24,992 nucleotides of DNA from Planctomycetaceae bacterium. Lineage in GTDB: Bacteria; Planctomycetota; Planctomycetia; Pirellulales; Thermoguttaceae. The position numbers and the translations under genes were made by a program. The stretch lies in assembly GCA_031261125.1 (NCBI GenBank), contig JAISJZ010000360.1:1-24992 (forward strand), given 5' to 3'. Below, in pieces: positions 1 to 7,522 of this stretch (position 1 is the stretch's first letter; each line of letters starts with the position of its first letter). The notes under the pieces are model-generated. The model did not search any database, was not told where the DNA came from, and saw only the letters and a program-made list of their open reading frames with translations.

Positions 1-286
1 TTGCGCACCAACCGCTAAAATTCCTGAAAAACCTCGGCTTCTAAAAACTTGCAGTCGGACTGCATTTAGACATCGGGTATTTTATCATAGCGTTAATGTA
101 ATTATAAGTCATCCTAATAGATGGGGTGTGTAAAATGGGTACATAGAAATTTTATGCTCCCCCAGTCCGCCGTACTCCGATCAGGGGGGCTTGCCCTCGC
201 CCGTTTTTCGGGTATATTGGGGGAAAATTGTTGTAGAATCCAGCCGGTTTGCTTGTCAAACCGCAGCCAGCGTAAAAGGCAATCCA
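1..286. other. Non-coding leader upstream of rpmB
   Basis: I see no credible gene here. It holds a near-perfect palindrome at 50-64 (TGCAGTC, one base, GACTGCA), a copy of the motif GGCTTCTAAAAAC at 36-48 that reappears inverted at 9403-9415, a GC-rich patch around 160-210, and a possible promoter for rpmB. The open frames crossing it have no recognisable protein content. Confidence 0.5.
191..218 (+). promoter_or_regulatory. Possible sigma70-type promoter of rpmB
   Basis: TTGCCC at 191-196 and TATATT at 213-218 are separated by 16 bases. This would place transcription start near 225, about 60 bases before the rpmB start codon. The match is only moderate, and the surrounding GC-rich sequence could produce it by chance. 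Confidence 0.3.
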
Positions 287-592
287 ATGGCTCGCGTTTG
301 TGAAATTTGCGGAAAAGGTCATATCATCGGTAATCACGTTGAAACCCGCGGTAAGGCAAAATACCTCGGCGGTGTCGGTACAAAAGTAACCGGTATTACC
401 CGGAGGGCGTTCCGTCCGAATCTGCAAAACGTTCGGACGACACTGGAAAACGGCACCATCAAAACCGTTCGGGTTTGCGCCCAATGTATCCGTTCCGGTG
501 CCGTTCGCAAACAAGTAAGAAACGCCCCCTTCCGCTTTGATGCCGAAGCAGAATTGAACGCACCGGCAAAAAAAAGCAGAAAGAAGAAATAA
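287..592 (+). CDS. rpmB: 50S ribosomal protein L28, zinc-binding form
   Basis: This is ribosomal protein L28 (bL28), a structural protein of the large ribosomal subunit. The 101-residue product starts MARVCEICGKG, the standard L28 opening. It has the full C+ zinc-ribbon set, with C5 and C8 in CEIC and C64 and C67 in CAQC. The core (GNHVETRGKAK, RRAFRPNLQ, VRVCAQCIRSGAV) is typical. The C-terminus extends past the family core and ends in a lysine-rich tail (KKSRKKK), as in many planctomycetes. The frame opens further upstream, but the ATG at 287 is preceded by AAGG at 276-279 with a 7-base spacer and fits the family N-terminus. A stem-loop follows at 600-642. Identification is secure. Confidence 0.96.
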   Translation: MARVCEICGKGHIIGNHVETRGKAKYLGGVGTKVTGITRRAFRPNLQNVRTTLENGTIKTVRVCAQCIRSGAVRKQVRNAPFRFDAEAELNAPAKKSRKKK

Positions 593-599
593 TTGATGT

Positions 600-642
600 C
601 TGATGATTGATAATCCGTTTTATTATCAATTTTCATCATCAG
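600..642. other. Stem-loop between rpmB and the FAD oxidase gene
   Basis: CTGATGA/TCATCAG (600-606 with 636-642) and TTGATAAT/ATTATCAA (607-614 with 622-629) form a 15-pair stem, with a 7-base loop and a 6-base bulge on the 3' side. There is no clean T-run after it. It may be a weak terminator or attenuator, or an end-protecting structure for the rpmB message. Confidence 0.45.
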
Positions 643-652
643 TTGCCCATTT

Positions 653-3223
653 ATGATGCGGCTTCAAGACGACCTCCGTGGACTGCTCGCCGGTGATGTC
701 TGTTGCGATGAAATCACTCGGCACCTTTATTCTACGGATGCCGGTGTTCTGTCAATCCGTCCCGCCGGAGTTGTGTTTCCTAAAAATACGGGTGATACTG
801 TCGCCGTTGTTCGTTATGCCGCCGAAAACGGATTGACGGTTCGTCTCCGCGGTTCCGGTACGGGAACTGTCGGCGAATCACTCGGCGAAGGTCTTGTACT
901 GGACTTCTCCCGATATATGAACCGGCTGGAATGCACCGGTTCGGATTTTGTAACGGTTCAACCCGGTGTTCCGGTACAAGGGCTGAATACCGTTTTAACA
1001 GAAACGCAGCAGCGGCAGTTCGCACCGCTTTGCGGTTCCGAATTATCAACAACCGTCGGCAGCGTTTTGTCCCGCAACGCTGCCGGTCGCCGGTTCCTGC
1101 AATATGGTCTGCCGCGCGATTACCTGCTGGAAGCACAAATCGTTCTGAACGGCACCATTCAAACTATCAGTCAGGAACATTTACCGGAACGGGCAATTAT
1201 TACGGCGGCGAAACTTCGGACAGTACCGCTGCCGAACCGAAAAGCGGCGGCGGTGCTGTTTTTCGACAGCATCGAAAAAGCGGTTCGGGCAGTTGACGTT
1301 CTCCTGCCGTTCCGTTTATCGCTTTGCGAATTGATTGACCGGCGGCACTCGATTCTGATGCGGGAATATCACCCGCAATTTCAACGTCTTTTACCGGTTG
1401 AAGCGGAAGCGGCGTTGTGCGTTGAACTGAACGCAGGAAACATTGCGGAACCGGTTGACACGGACAGCGTTCGGGAACACCTGCGGGAAATGCTTGACAG
1501 TACCCAGCACCGGCAAAACTTGTGTTTCCGTTCGATTCCGGTTGAAATACCGGAGGACTTTGAGCGGTTCGATTTGTTTTTGGAAAAAGCAGAACGTGTT
1601 TTGTTCCAGATGCGTTCGTTCCGTCCGCTGCCGCAATTTGATAACCTTACCGTTCCGGTCTCTAATTTGCCGGCATTCTTACCGGAGTTATTGGACACAT
1701 TTCGGCGGCACAGCACAACGGCATCACTCGCCGGTCATATCGGACAGGGACAGTTGCGGGTTTTTCCGCTGTTGAATTCGTTGAACAAAGAAAACATATT
1801 ACCTCGTTTAACGGAAGAAGTATATGTTCTCGTTGCCCGATTCGGCGGTACCGCTGGTACGCCTTTAATCCCGCCGCTTGACAACGGGAGCAACACACGA
1901 CCGGGAAACGGTATTTCACCGCAACTGCAACTGCAACTCCGCTGGGAACCGGAGCGGGCTGCCGAAGATGTCCGGCGGTGCAATAACTGCGGTGAATGTT
2001 TCCGTAATGACCATCGAAGCAGAATGTGTCCGGTGCTGCGCGCCGACCGCAGAGAGGAAAATTCGCCGCGGGCAAAAGTCAATTTAATCAGAGGAATTCT
2101 AAACGGACAACTCGGTTTGGAAACACTGACGCTCGAACAGAGCAAAAAAATCGCGGATTCGTGTATTCAATGCGGACGCTGCCGTAGCGATTGTCCGGCT
2201 CAAACGGTTCTTGTCCCGTCGGCATTCCGCTTGAAAAGTGCTTACGCTGCCGCTCACGGACTTCCGCTCGAAGACCTGTTCTGGTCGCATCTCGATACGG
2301 TACTGAAATGGGCGGTACGGTTCCGCTGTTCGGTCAAAGTAATGATGCAGAACCGCTTTTCCCGCTGGATATTAGAAAAACTCCTGCAACTGCCGCAAGA
2401 ACGGCAACTGCCCATACCGGAAAAATTTTTGTTTCTGAGACGGAAACGCCTGCGGGAATTATTCCGCCGCCCGTATTACACGGTTCCCGACGGAAAAACA
2501 GAGCGGGTCGCCCTGTTTATCGACACATATTCTAACTATTTTGAACCGCAGTTAGCGGAAGCGGCGGTTCGGATTTTAGAAGCACAAGAAGTGAACGTGT
2601 TTGTTCCGTTGCGGCAGCGTCCATCGGGACTGCTTGCGTTTGCAACAGGCAACCGGGATGTGGCAGAACGGACAGCGGGACACAACACGGCATTATTGTC
2701 CGACCTGATTCGGCAGGGCTATACCGTAGTTGCTCTCGAACCGGCATCGGCTTCGTGCTTGTCGCAGGATTATTCTTGCGTGTTGGACGGTGAAGATGCT
2801 GCCCTTCTTTCGCAGAATGTTATCGACTTCTGTACGTTCTTATACCAACGGATACAGCGGGAAAATTGGAAGCCCGATTTCAAACCGGTCAATAAAAAAA
2901 TCGGTTATCATACGCCGTGCCGAAGTAATACAGCAGCCGGTACGCCGTCCGCGGCGGAAGAATTGCTGCGTCTGATTCCGGGATTGGAAGTACGGCACAT
3001 CGAACGCGGCTGTTGCGGAGCGGCTGGTATGTTCGGATTCAAACGGAGGAATTACCGGCAGTCGCTGAAAATCGGAATGAATCTGTTTCGGGAACTGCGT
3101 GCAGCGGACATTGAGTACGGCGTTTCGGACTGCAACGTCTGCCGATTGCAAATGGAACACGGTGCCAAAAAGAAAACGCTGCATCCGATTCAACTTCTTG
3201 CCGAAGCATTGGAACTGTTATAA
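653..3223 (+). CDS. FAD-linked oxidase fused to Fe-S/CCG-domain reductase (YdiJ/D-lactate dehydrogenase-like)
   Basis: This 856-residue protein joins three modules. First comes a PCMH-type FAD-binding domain (about residues 30-230; RLRGSGTGTVGE is the flavin pyrophosphate loop) with an FAD-oxidase C-terminal domain to about 400. Next is a two-cluster ferredoxin segment: C443, C446, C449 and C459, then C504, C507, C510 and C514 followed by Pro. Last is a GlpC-type CCG module with C756, CCG at 787-789, and C827/C830. Proteins of this build oxidise 2-hydroxy acids such as D-lactate or glycolate and pass electrons through the Fe-S clusters; the substrate here cannot be told. The position that normally carries the first CCG motif reads RPSG (656-659), so one CCG half appears to have lost its cysteines. 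ATG codons at 653 and 656 are both possible starts, and neither has a Shine-Dalgarno sequence. No transmembrane segment is visible. Confidence 0.85.
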   Translation: MMRLQDDLRGLLAGDVCCDEITRHLYSTDAGVLSIRPAGVVFPKNTGDTVAVVRYAAENGLTVRLRGSGTGTVGESLGEGLVLDFSRYMNRLECTGSDFVTVQPGVPVQGLNTVLTETQQRQFAPLCGSELSTTVGSVLSRNAAGRRFLQYGLPRDYLLEAQIVLNGTIQTISQEHLPERAIITAAKLRTVPLPNRKAAAVLFFDSIEKAVRAVDVLLPFRLSLCELIDRRHSILMREYHPQFQRLLPVEAEAALCVELNAGNIAEPVDTDSVREHLREMLDSTQHRQNLCFRSIPVEIPEDFERFDLFLEKAERVLFQMRSFRPLPQFDNLTVPVSNLPAFLPELLDTFRRHSTTASLAGHIGQGQLRVFPLLNSLNKENILPRLTEEVYVLVARFGGTAGTPLIPPLDNGSNTRPGNGISPQLQLQLRWEPERAAEDVRRCNNCGECFRNDHRSRMCPVLRADRREENSPRAKVNLIRGILNGQLGLETLTLEQSKKIADSCIQCGRCRSDCPAQTVLVPSAFRLKSAYAAAHGLPLEDLFWSHLDTVLKWAVRFRCSVKVMMQNRFSRWILEKLLQLPQERQLPIPEKFLFLRRKRLRELFRRPYYTVPDGKTERVALFIDTYSNYFEPQLAEAAVRILEAQEVNVFVPLRQRPSGLLAFATGNRDVAERTAGHNTALLSDLIRQGYTVVALEPASASCLSQDYSCVLDGEDAALLSQNVIDFCTFLYQRIQRENWKPDFKPVNKKIGYHTPCRSNTAAGTPSAAEELLRLIPGLEVRHIERGCCGAAGMFGFKRRNYRQSLKIGMNLFRELRAADIEYGVSDCNVCRLQMEHGAKKKTLHPIQLLAEALELL

Positions 3224-3246
3224 AAATTCAGTCAACAGCAGCCCCG

Positions 3247-3260
3247 CCCATAAGGGCGAG
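3247..3260. terminator. Short hairpin between convergent genes
   Basis: CGCCC ATAA GGGCG lies in the 43-base gap between the tail-to-tail FAD oxidase and MFS genes. The stem extends by two more G-C pairs after one mismatch. There is no T-run directly after it on either strand, so a terminator role is only suggested by its position. Confidence 0.35.
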
Positions 3261-3266
3261 GTGAGG

Positions 3267-4517
3267 TTATCCCCTTTTATCTTTCTTAAACGTAAAGCAC
3301 AGTGCCGTGAGCAAACACAGTCCTCCGATAACCCACGCCATTGATAAAATGGAAAAGCCGTAAGTCAAACCTAATCCCTCGTCAGGATACTGGTCGGACA
3401 GATAACCGAGCAGCAGCGGCGACAGCGAACCAATCAGGAAGGCAGTCATTATCATCAAGCCGACAACGGTCGAACGGAGTTGCGCCGGTATCACATCGAA
3501 CATAGCAGCGTGCGTGTTCGATTCGTACAATCCCCGCAGGAACCCAAAGAGAAATGTTGCCGTCCAAACTAGTGTTAACGAGGGCAGCCAGCCGAAACAG
3601 AAAATCATCGGCGCACCGAGAAACATCGCCGTTGTTTGCAAGAGCAGCCGGAACCGCGGAAACTTCGGTACTAAATAGTCGGCTAACATTCCGCCGAGCA
3701 ATACGCCGCACAGTGCCGCCAAGTGATGGTACAGCATCGTGTATCCGCCGGCTTCGGTCTGCGATAAATCAAACTTTGCTTTGATAAATGCCGGCGACCA
3801 CGTCAAGTACGCATTATTCACGAACACTATCGCCGTAAAACCGACAGTTAATAACAACGCCGTCGGAATTCGGACAATCCGTTTGATGGCTTCAAACGGC
3901 GGTAATGGTTTTTCCTGCGGCACTTTGGCGGACGGTGCCGTTTTCGGCGCGTCCCGAAGTAAAAAGATAAACGAAATGCCCAAAAGAATACCGCAGCAGC
4001 CGAATAGATAAAATGCCGAACGCCAGCCGAACATATCGGCGATCCAGCCGGCAAGAAAGCCGCTAATCATTATGCCGAAGTACAGCGATGCCTGATGAAT
4101 CGACAAAGCGATTGCCCGCGTTTTTTGATGATATGCCGCAATCAACGCCGTCGATGCCGGTCCGTAAAACGATTCGCTGCCGCTGGTCGCAACGCTACGG
4201 AACGCAATGATTCCCCAAAGCCCTTTGGCGGTACCGGTGAGCGAGGTAGCAATACTCCAAAAGATAATACTTATGGTGATAATCCATTTTTTACTCCATC
4301 GGTCACCGAGAAAACCCGCAACCGGTACCATCAGGGCGGTTATGAGAAAGAGAATCGTTGCACTCCACCCCAACTGTGTATCGGTCAGGTTCAGTTCACC
4401 TTTAATGGACGGCAGAACAATACCGAAGATAGCCCGGTCTGCCTGATGAAAAAAGTAGGCGCAGAACAACAGTGCTAAAAGTTGCCAACGGTACCGCGGC
4501 GGAACGGACTGCTGCAT
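3267..4517 (-). CDS. MFS transporter (hexuronate/organic-anion family-like)
   Basis: This is a major facilitator superfamily carrier of 416 residues in the inner membrane, with about twelve hydrophobic segments. The loop between helices 2 and 3 carries the MFS signature GFLGDRWSKKW. The N-terminus (RYRWQLLALLFCAYFFHQADRAIFGIVLP) and overall length fit the anion:cation symporter group that includes hexuronate carriers, but the substrate cannot be read from sequence. The frame stays open to 4682, yet the ATG at 4517 starts just before helix 1 and lies downstream of a good promoter (4557-4586), so I use it. There is no clear Shine-Dalgarno. It diverges from the GH10-like gene and shares that intergenic region, which with the SMP-30 remnant hints at carbohydrate use. 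Confidence 0.85.
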   Translation of the reverse strand: MQQSVPPRYRWQLLALLFCAYFFHQADRAIFGIVLPSIKGELNLTDTQLGWSATILFLITALMVPVAGFLGDRWSKKWIITISIIFWSIATSLTGTAKGLWGIIAFRSVATSGSESFYGPASTALIAAYHQKTRAIALSIHQASLYFGIMISGFLAGWIADMFGWRSAFYLFGCCGILLGISFIFLLRDAPKTAPSAKVPQEKPLPPFEAIKRIVRIPTALLLTVGFTAIVFVNNAYLTWSPAFIKAKFDLSQTEAGGYTMLYHHLAALCGVLLGGMLADYLVPKFPRFRLLLQTTAMFLGAPMIFCFGWLPSLTLVWTATFLFGFLRGLYESNTHAAMFDVIPAQLRSTVVGLMIMTAFLIGSLSPLLLGYLSDQYPDEGLGLTYGFSILSMAWVIGGLCLLTALCFTFKKDKRG

Positions 4518-4556
4518 CGTACTAAAAATGACGGGACGGGAAACGCTAATCCCCTC

Positions 4557-4586
4557 ATTGTAATTTAAGTTGGTGTTCTCTTGCAA
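4557..4586 (-). promoter_or_regulatory. Promoter for the MFS gene, sharing its -35 box with the opposite promoter
   Basis: On the minus strand, TTGCAA (4586-4581) and TACAAT (4562-4557) are separated by 18 bases. TTGCAA is its own reverse complement, so the same six bases also serve as the -35 of the plus-strand promoter. Transcription would start near 4550, about 33 bases before the ATG at 4517. Confidence 0.6.
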
Positions 4587-4609
4587 GTTAATGAAAAAAA
4601 TAATACAAT
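4581..4609 (+). promoter_or_regulatory. Promoter for the GH10-like gene
   Basis: TTGCAA (4581-4586) and TACAAT (4604-4609) have the ideal 17-base spacing. Transcription would begin near 4616. That rules out the upstream ATG codons at 4570 and 4591 as starts, and makes 4615 unlikely, so it supports the ATG at 4657. Confidence 0.6.
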
Positions 4610-4656
4610 CAATGGAACAACGGAACGGCGGCATAACCGCCCGGCTAATAATTGCA

Positions 4657-6135
4657 ATGCCTGAACTGCGATTCCGCATCACGCCGGAACTCCTTCCTGA
4701 ACCGCTCTTGAAACGCGCCTACTTTGCCGCGTGGGGACGGGCTCCGCGCCCGACGGAAACGTATCTCGACGGCGAAATCCTAACAGTTAAGTCCAACGTT
4801 CGCGGAAGCGGTACCGTCCATATCTTATGGTCGCACAAACAACTGGGAATGACTATCGCTTCCACCGAAACACTGGGAAGCAGAACCGAACCGTTTGAAC
4901 TCATTCAGGAATTGTGCCGCGGTTCCCTCGGTCGATTGGCACGGAAGGTATTTGAATGGCAAATGCTCGGCTTTTATCATCCTGCCGAGTTGCGGGACCG
5001 TATGACTGAAGCGTCCCGGCAATTTTCCGCAACGATTTTTTCAACACAAACGCCGCGGGAAAAAGACCAAAAATTTGCGGAACATCTCGAAGAGTTTGAA
5101 CAAATCGCTCTGGAAAGCACACGGGCATTCACATCGCAGTCCATCGCTTGGCGGACGCAGACCGGACAGCGTCTTCCGGTACAGTTCGGTACCGGTCTTG
5201 CTCAACTGCCCCTCGGCACGCTTTACGAATTCGACCTTTACGCCAAGCATCTGCAAGAAGCGTTTCACTCGGTCATTCCGAAATTTTCTTGGCGGGAACT
5301 GGAACCGGAACAAGGAATGTTCCAATGGGATATACTGGAACAGCGGATTTCCAATTCCATCCGGTACGGATTAAACGTTGTTCTCGGACCGCTGTTGTCA
5401 TTTGACAAAACATTTTTTCCCGATTGGCTTATACCGCATTTGAAACAGGAAGGATTTTTTGAATCCAATGCGACCCGGTTCGTCAATGCGGTTGCCGAGC
5501 GGTTCGGTTCTTCCGTCCGTTCGTGGATTTTAACAGACAGCGTCAACTTGTATCATCTGCCGGAACTTTCACTGCCGCGGATTGTAACGCTGACCCGGAT
5601 TCTTGCATCGCAGATGAAAAGCAGAGGAATCGAAACGCCGGTTCTCGTCGGTATCAATCAGCCGTGGAGTGAGTATGCCGTTGATGCAGTGCCGGAATAC
5701 GACCATATCCAGATTGCCGAGGCACTGATGGGCTGCCGGGAAATTGATGCGTTTCTCCTCAAAATAAATTTCGGTTTCGATTGGGATTCGTCTTTTCCGC
5801 GTAATCCGATGGAAGTCAGTCATTTGATTGACCAATGGAGTTTTCTCGGTAAAAAAGTTTATGTTTCATTATCGGTTCCCAGTATGCTGATGCCGATGGA
5901 TTCTGACATCAATGAAGCGGTTGCGCCGGAGTACCAATGGTCGGAAGGGTTGCAGCAATTTTGGACAGAGAATCTGTTGAAAACAATTTTAGGCAAACGG
6001 ATGGTTGACGGCGTTTTTTGGACTCCCTTGCAAGATGTTGCGGAGCAAACGTACTCCGGGCTGATTGATTCGGCGATGGTATTAAAGTTAGCATTCAAAC
6101 ACTTCGCCGCTCTTCGGCAGTCCATAGTACAGTAG
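4657..6135 (+). CDS. GH10 (endo-xylanase)-like protein, probably without catalytic glutamates
   Basis: This 492-residue protein resembles a planctomycete group often labelled endo-1,4-beta-xylanase. An N-terminal domain (about 1-170, beginning MPELRFRITPEL) precedes a GH10-like barrel. The barrel hallmark SWRELEPEQGMFQW starts around residue 211, with W212. By hand alignment, the usual acid/base site (W-D-x-x-N-E) reads WILTDS at 290-295, and the nucleophile strand (I-T-E-L-D) reads VSLSV at about 403-407. Both catalytic Glu therefore seem absent, and a binding or structural role is as likely as hydrolysis. No signal peptide is visible. The frame is open from 4570, but promoter position and family N-terminus favour 4657; 4615 is an alternative. 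No Shine-Dalgarno precedes it. It diverges from an MFS carrier. Confidence 0.7.
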   Translation: MPELRFRITPELLPEPLLKRAYFAAWGRAPRPTETYLDGEILTVKSNVRGSGTVHILWSHKQLGMTIASTETLGSRTEPFELIQELCRGSLGRLARKVFEWQMLGFYHPAELRDRMTEASRQFSATIFSTQTPREKDQKFAEHLEEFEQIALESTRAFTSQSIAWRTQTGQRLPVQFGTGLAQLPLGTLYEFDLYAKHLQEAFHSVIPKFSWRELEPEQGMFQWDILEQRISNSIRYGLNVVLGPLLSFDKTFFPDWLIPHLKQEGFFESNATRFVNAVAERFGSSVRSWILTDSVNLYHLPELSLPRIVTLTRILASQMKSRGIETPVLVGINQPWSEYAVDAVPEYDHIQIAEALMGCREIDAFLLKINFGFDWDSSFPRNPMEVSHLIDQWSFLGKKVYVSLSVPSMLMPMDSDINEAVAPEYQWSEGLQQFWTENLLKTILGKRMVDGVFWTPLQDVAEQTYSGLIDSAMVLKLAFKHFAALRQSIVQ

Positions 6136-6148
6136 GAAGGATACTATT

Positions 6149-6420
6149 ATGAAACCAATGCCGGTTGAAATAATTTTTTCCGGCAGCGGTAGTTTCCTCA
6201 TCGCCGCCGAAAACGGGGCAACCTGCTTGAAACGGTTCCCGTACCGGCAGCGCAGGTTACGTCGCTGTGCTTCGGCGGCAGAAATCTTGACACTTTGTTT
6301 ATCACCACAGCGGGCAAGAACATAAATGGTTCTCCGAAAGATGAGTACCCGGCACAGCCGGATGCCGGAGGAATTTTTTGCTTTCGTCCGCATATCTTGC
6401 CTGCTTTATCTAACCGGTAA
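6149..6420 (+). pseudogene. Degraded SMP-30/gluconolactonase-family gene
   Basis: A strong ribosome-binding site (AGGAAGG, 6134-6140) precedes an ATG at 6149, but that frame stops at 6325 after 58 codons. From about 6217 another frame, open to a stop at 6420, encodes an unmistakable SMP-30 C-terminus: LLETVPVPAAQVTSLCFGG, then LDTLFITTAGK, then AQPDAGGIFCFRP. The two frames join cleanly if one G is added to the GGGG run at 6215-6218. Even so, the joined product is about 90 residues, against roughly 300 for intact sugar-lactonase-like SMP-30 proteins, so most of the central propeller is also deleted. It lies 13 bases after the GH10-like gene and was probably its operon partner. A sequencing error could explain the frameshift but not the missing middle. 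Confidence 0.75.
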
Positions 6421-6578
6421 AAACACTGCAACCGGCAGTTTATACCATTTAGAAAAAACATTACTTGATTATTCAAGAGTTACTCCGGTTTTGTCCGATA
6501 GAGTAAATGACCCTGAAAACACATTGCGTGTCGGGGGGCACGTTCAGGGAAGAGTCAGATACCGACCGGGAGAGAATT

Positions 6579-6594
6579 GAGCCGCGTTCGGCTC
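6579..6594 (+). other. Leader hairpin upstream of the Cys-rich protein gene
   Basis: GAGCCG, four bases, CGGCTC is a perfect 6-pair stem in the roughly 270-base gap between the SMP-30 remnant and the gene at 6694. No T-run follows, so it is more likely part of a 5' leader than a terminator. I found no convincing -35/-10 pair in this gap. Confidence 0.35.
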
Positions 6595-6693
6595 ATCGGG
6601 ACTGACACGAAACATTCAGGATTTCCAACGAGATAATGTCGGGAAAAACACATTTCTCTCGGAGGACCAACCAGAAAAAGGAGAGTTTACCCA

Positions 6694-7494
6694 ATGAAGT
6701 CCAGAGTTTTGATGGCTGCTCTCGTCGCTGCCCTGTTAATGGGTTCCCGGCTTTATGCCAGCGATTGCGGTCCGTGTGACCCTGCTTGCGACCCGTGCGG
6801 TGATGCCGGTTGCGTCAAGTCAGTTGACTTGTTTGCAGGTCTTAAGAGTTTGGTGGCTCACCGCAGCCCCTGCTCGGATGCCGGTGAGTGCGGTCCGTGC
6901 GACGGCGTTGTTGCCTGTACGCCTTGCGATGAAGCCGCTTGCGACCCTTGCGGTCAGTGCGGGGACCTCGGCTGCAATGACGGCTGTTCTCTCAAGTTTT
7001 CCTTCGGCAGACGCCTCAAAGGGCTGTTCGCCTCCAAAGGATGCGGTACGTGCGATGTCAATCCATGTGATGAAATTGACAATGGAAACTGTGGTCCGTG
7101 CGATGATTTGACTTCGTGTAATGACCACGCCTTCAAGCACACCTTCAAGTTGAAAAAACTGTTCAAGGGCTTTGCCCTCGGCGGACACTGCGACACCGGT
7201 TGCGGTAATCCGTGCGATGCGGCTGGCGACTGCAACTTGGGCGACTGCAATCCGTGCGACGAAATCGGCAACGGCGACTGCAATCCGTGCGATGAACTCG
7301 CCTGCGGTCCGAAGTTCGGTTCCCTGCTCGACAAACCGCGCCGCGGTCTGAAAAAACTGTTCGATGGTTTGTCTTTCAGCGGTTGCGACACCGGCTGCGG
7401 TCCGTGTGACCCGGTTTGTGACCCCTGTGCTGATGTGAATCCCTGTGATATTGCTTGTCCTGCGGCTTCAAAGCTCCCCGAAGCGGCAAGGTAA
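6694..7494 (+). CDS. Exported cysteine-rich repeat protein (CGPCD/LKKLF repeats)
   Basis: I do not recognise this family. The 266-residue product opens with a signal peptide (MKSRVLMAALVAALLMGSRL, cleavage probably after YA-S). The mature part holds about 37 cysteines, mostly in C-x-P-C-D clusters (CGPCD, CDPCG, CNPCD, CGTCD) with acidic spacers. Between the clusters are four short basic, amphipathic stretches: GLKSLVAHR, RLKGLFASK, KLKKLFKGF and GLKKLFDGL. The last two are each followed by a near-identical CDTGCG motif. This is an internally duplicated architecture of roughly four Cys-cluster plus helix units. AGGAG at 6679-6683 with a 10-base spacer gives a strong translation signal, and a strong terminator follows at 7542-7571, which suggests a well-expressed single gene. 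A disulfide-linked envelope or wall protein is plausible; metal binding is the main alternative. Confidence 0.8.
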   Translation: MKSRVLMAALVAALLMGSRLYASDCGPCDPACDPCGDAGCVKSVDLFAGLKSLVAHRSPCSDAGECGPCDGVVACTPCDEAACDPCGQCGDLGCNDGCSLKFSFGRRLKGLFASKGCGTCDVNPCDEIDNGNCGPCDDLTSCNDHAFKHTFKLKKLFKGFALGGHCDTGCGNPCDAAGDCNLGDCNPCDEIGNGDCNPCDELACGPKFGSLLDKPRRGLKKLFDGLSFSGCDTGCGPCDPVCDPCADVNPCDIACPAASKLPEAAR

Positions 7495-7522
7495 TTGAAC
7501 GGCGAACCCCAACAGCAAATAA

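Noticed and set aside
152..514. 120-codon minus-strand frame opposite rpmB
   Set aside because: It lies fully antisense to a certain ribosomal protein gene and has no recognisable protein features.
4570..4656. Upstream start codons for the GH10-like protein
   Set aside because: The promoter at 4581-4609 places transcription start near 4616, and the added residues do not match the family N-terminus.
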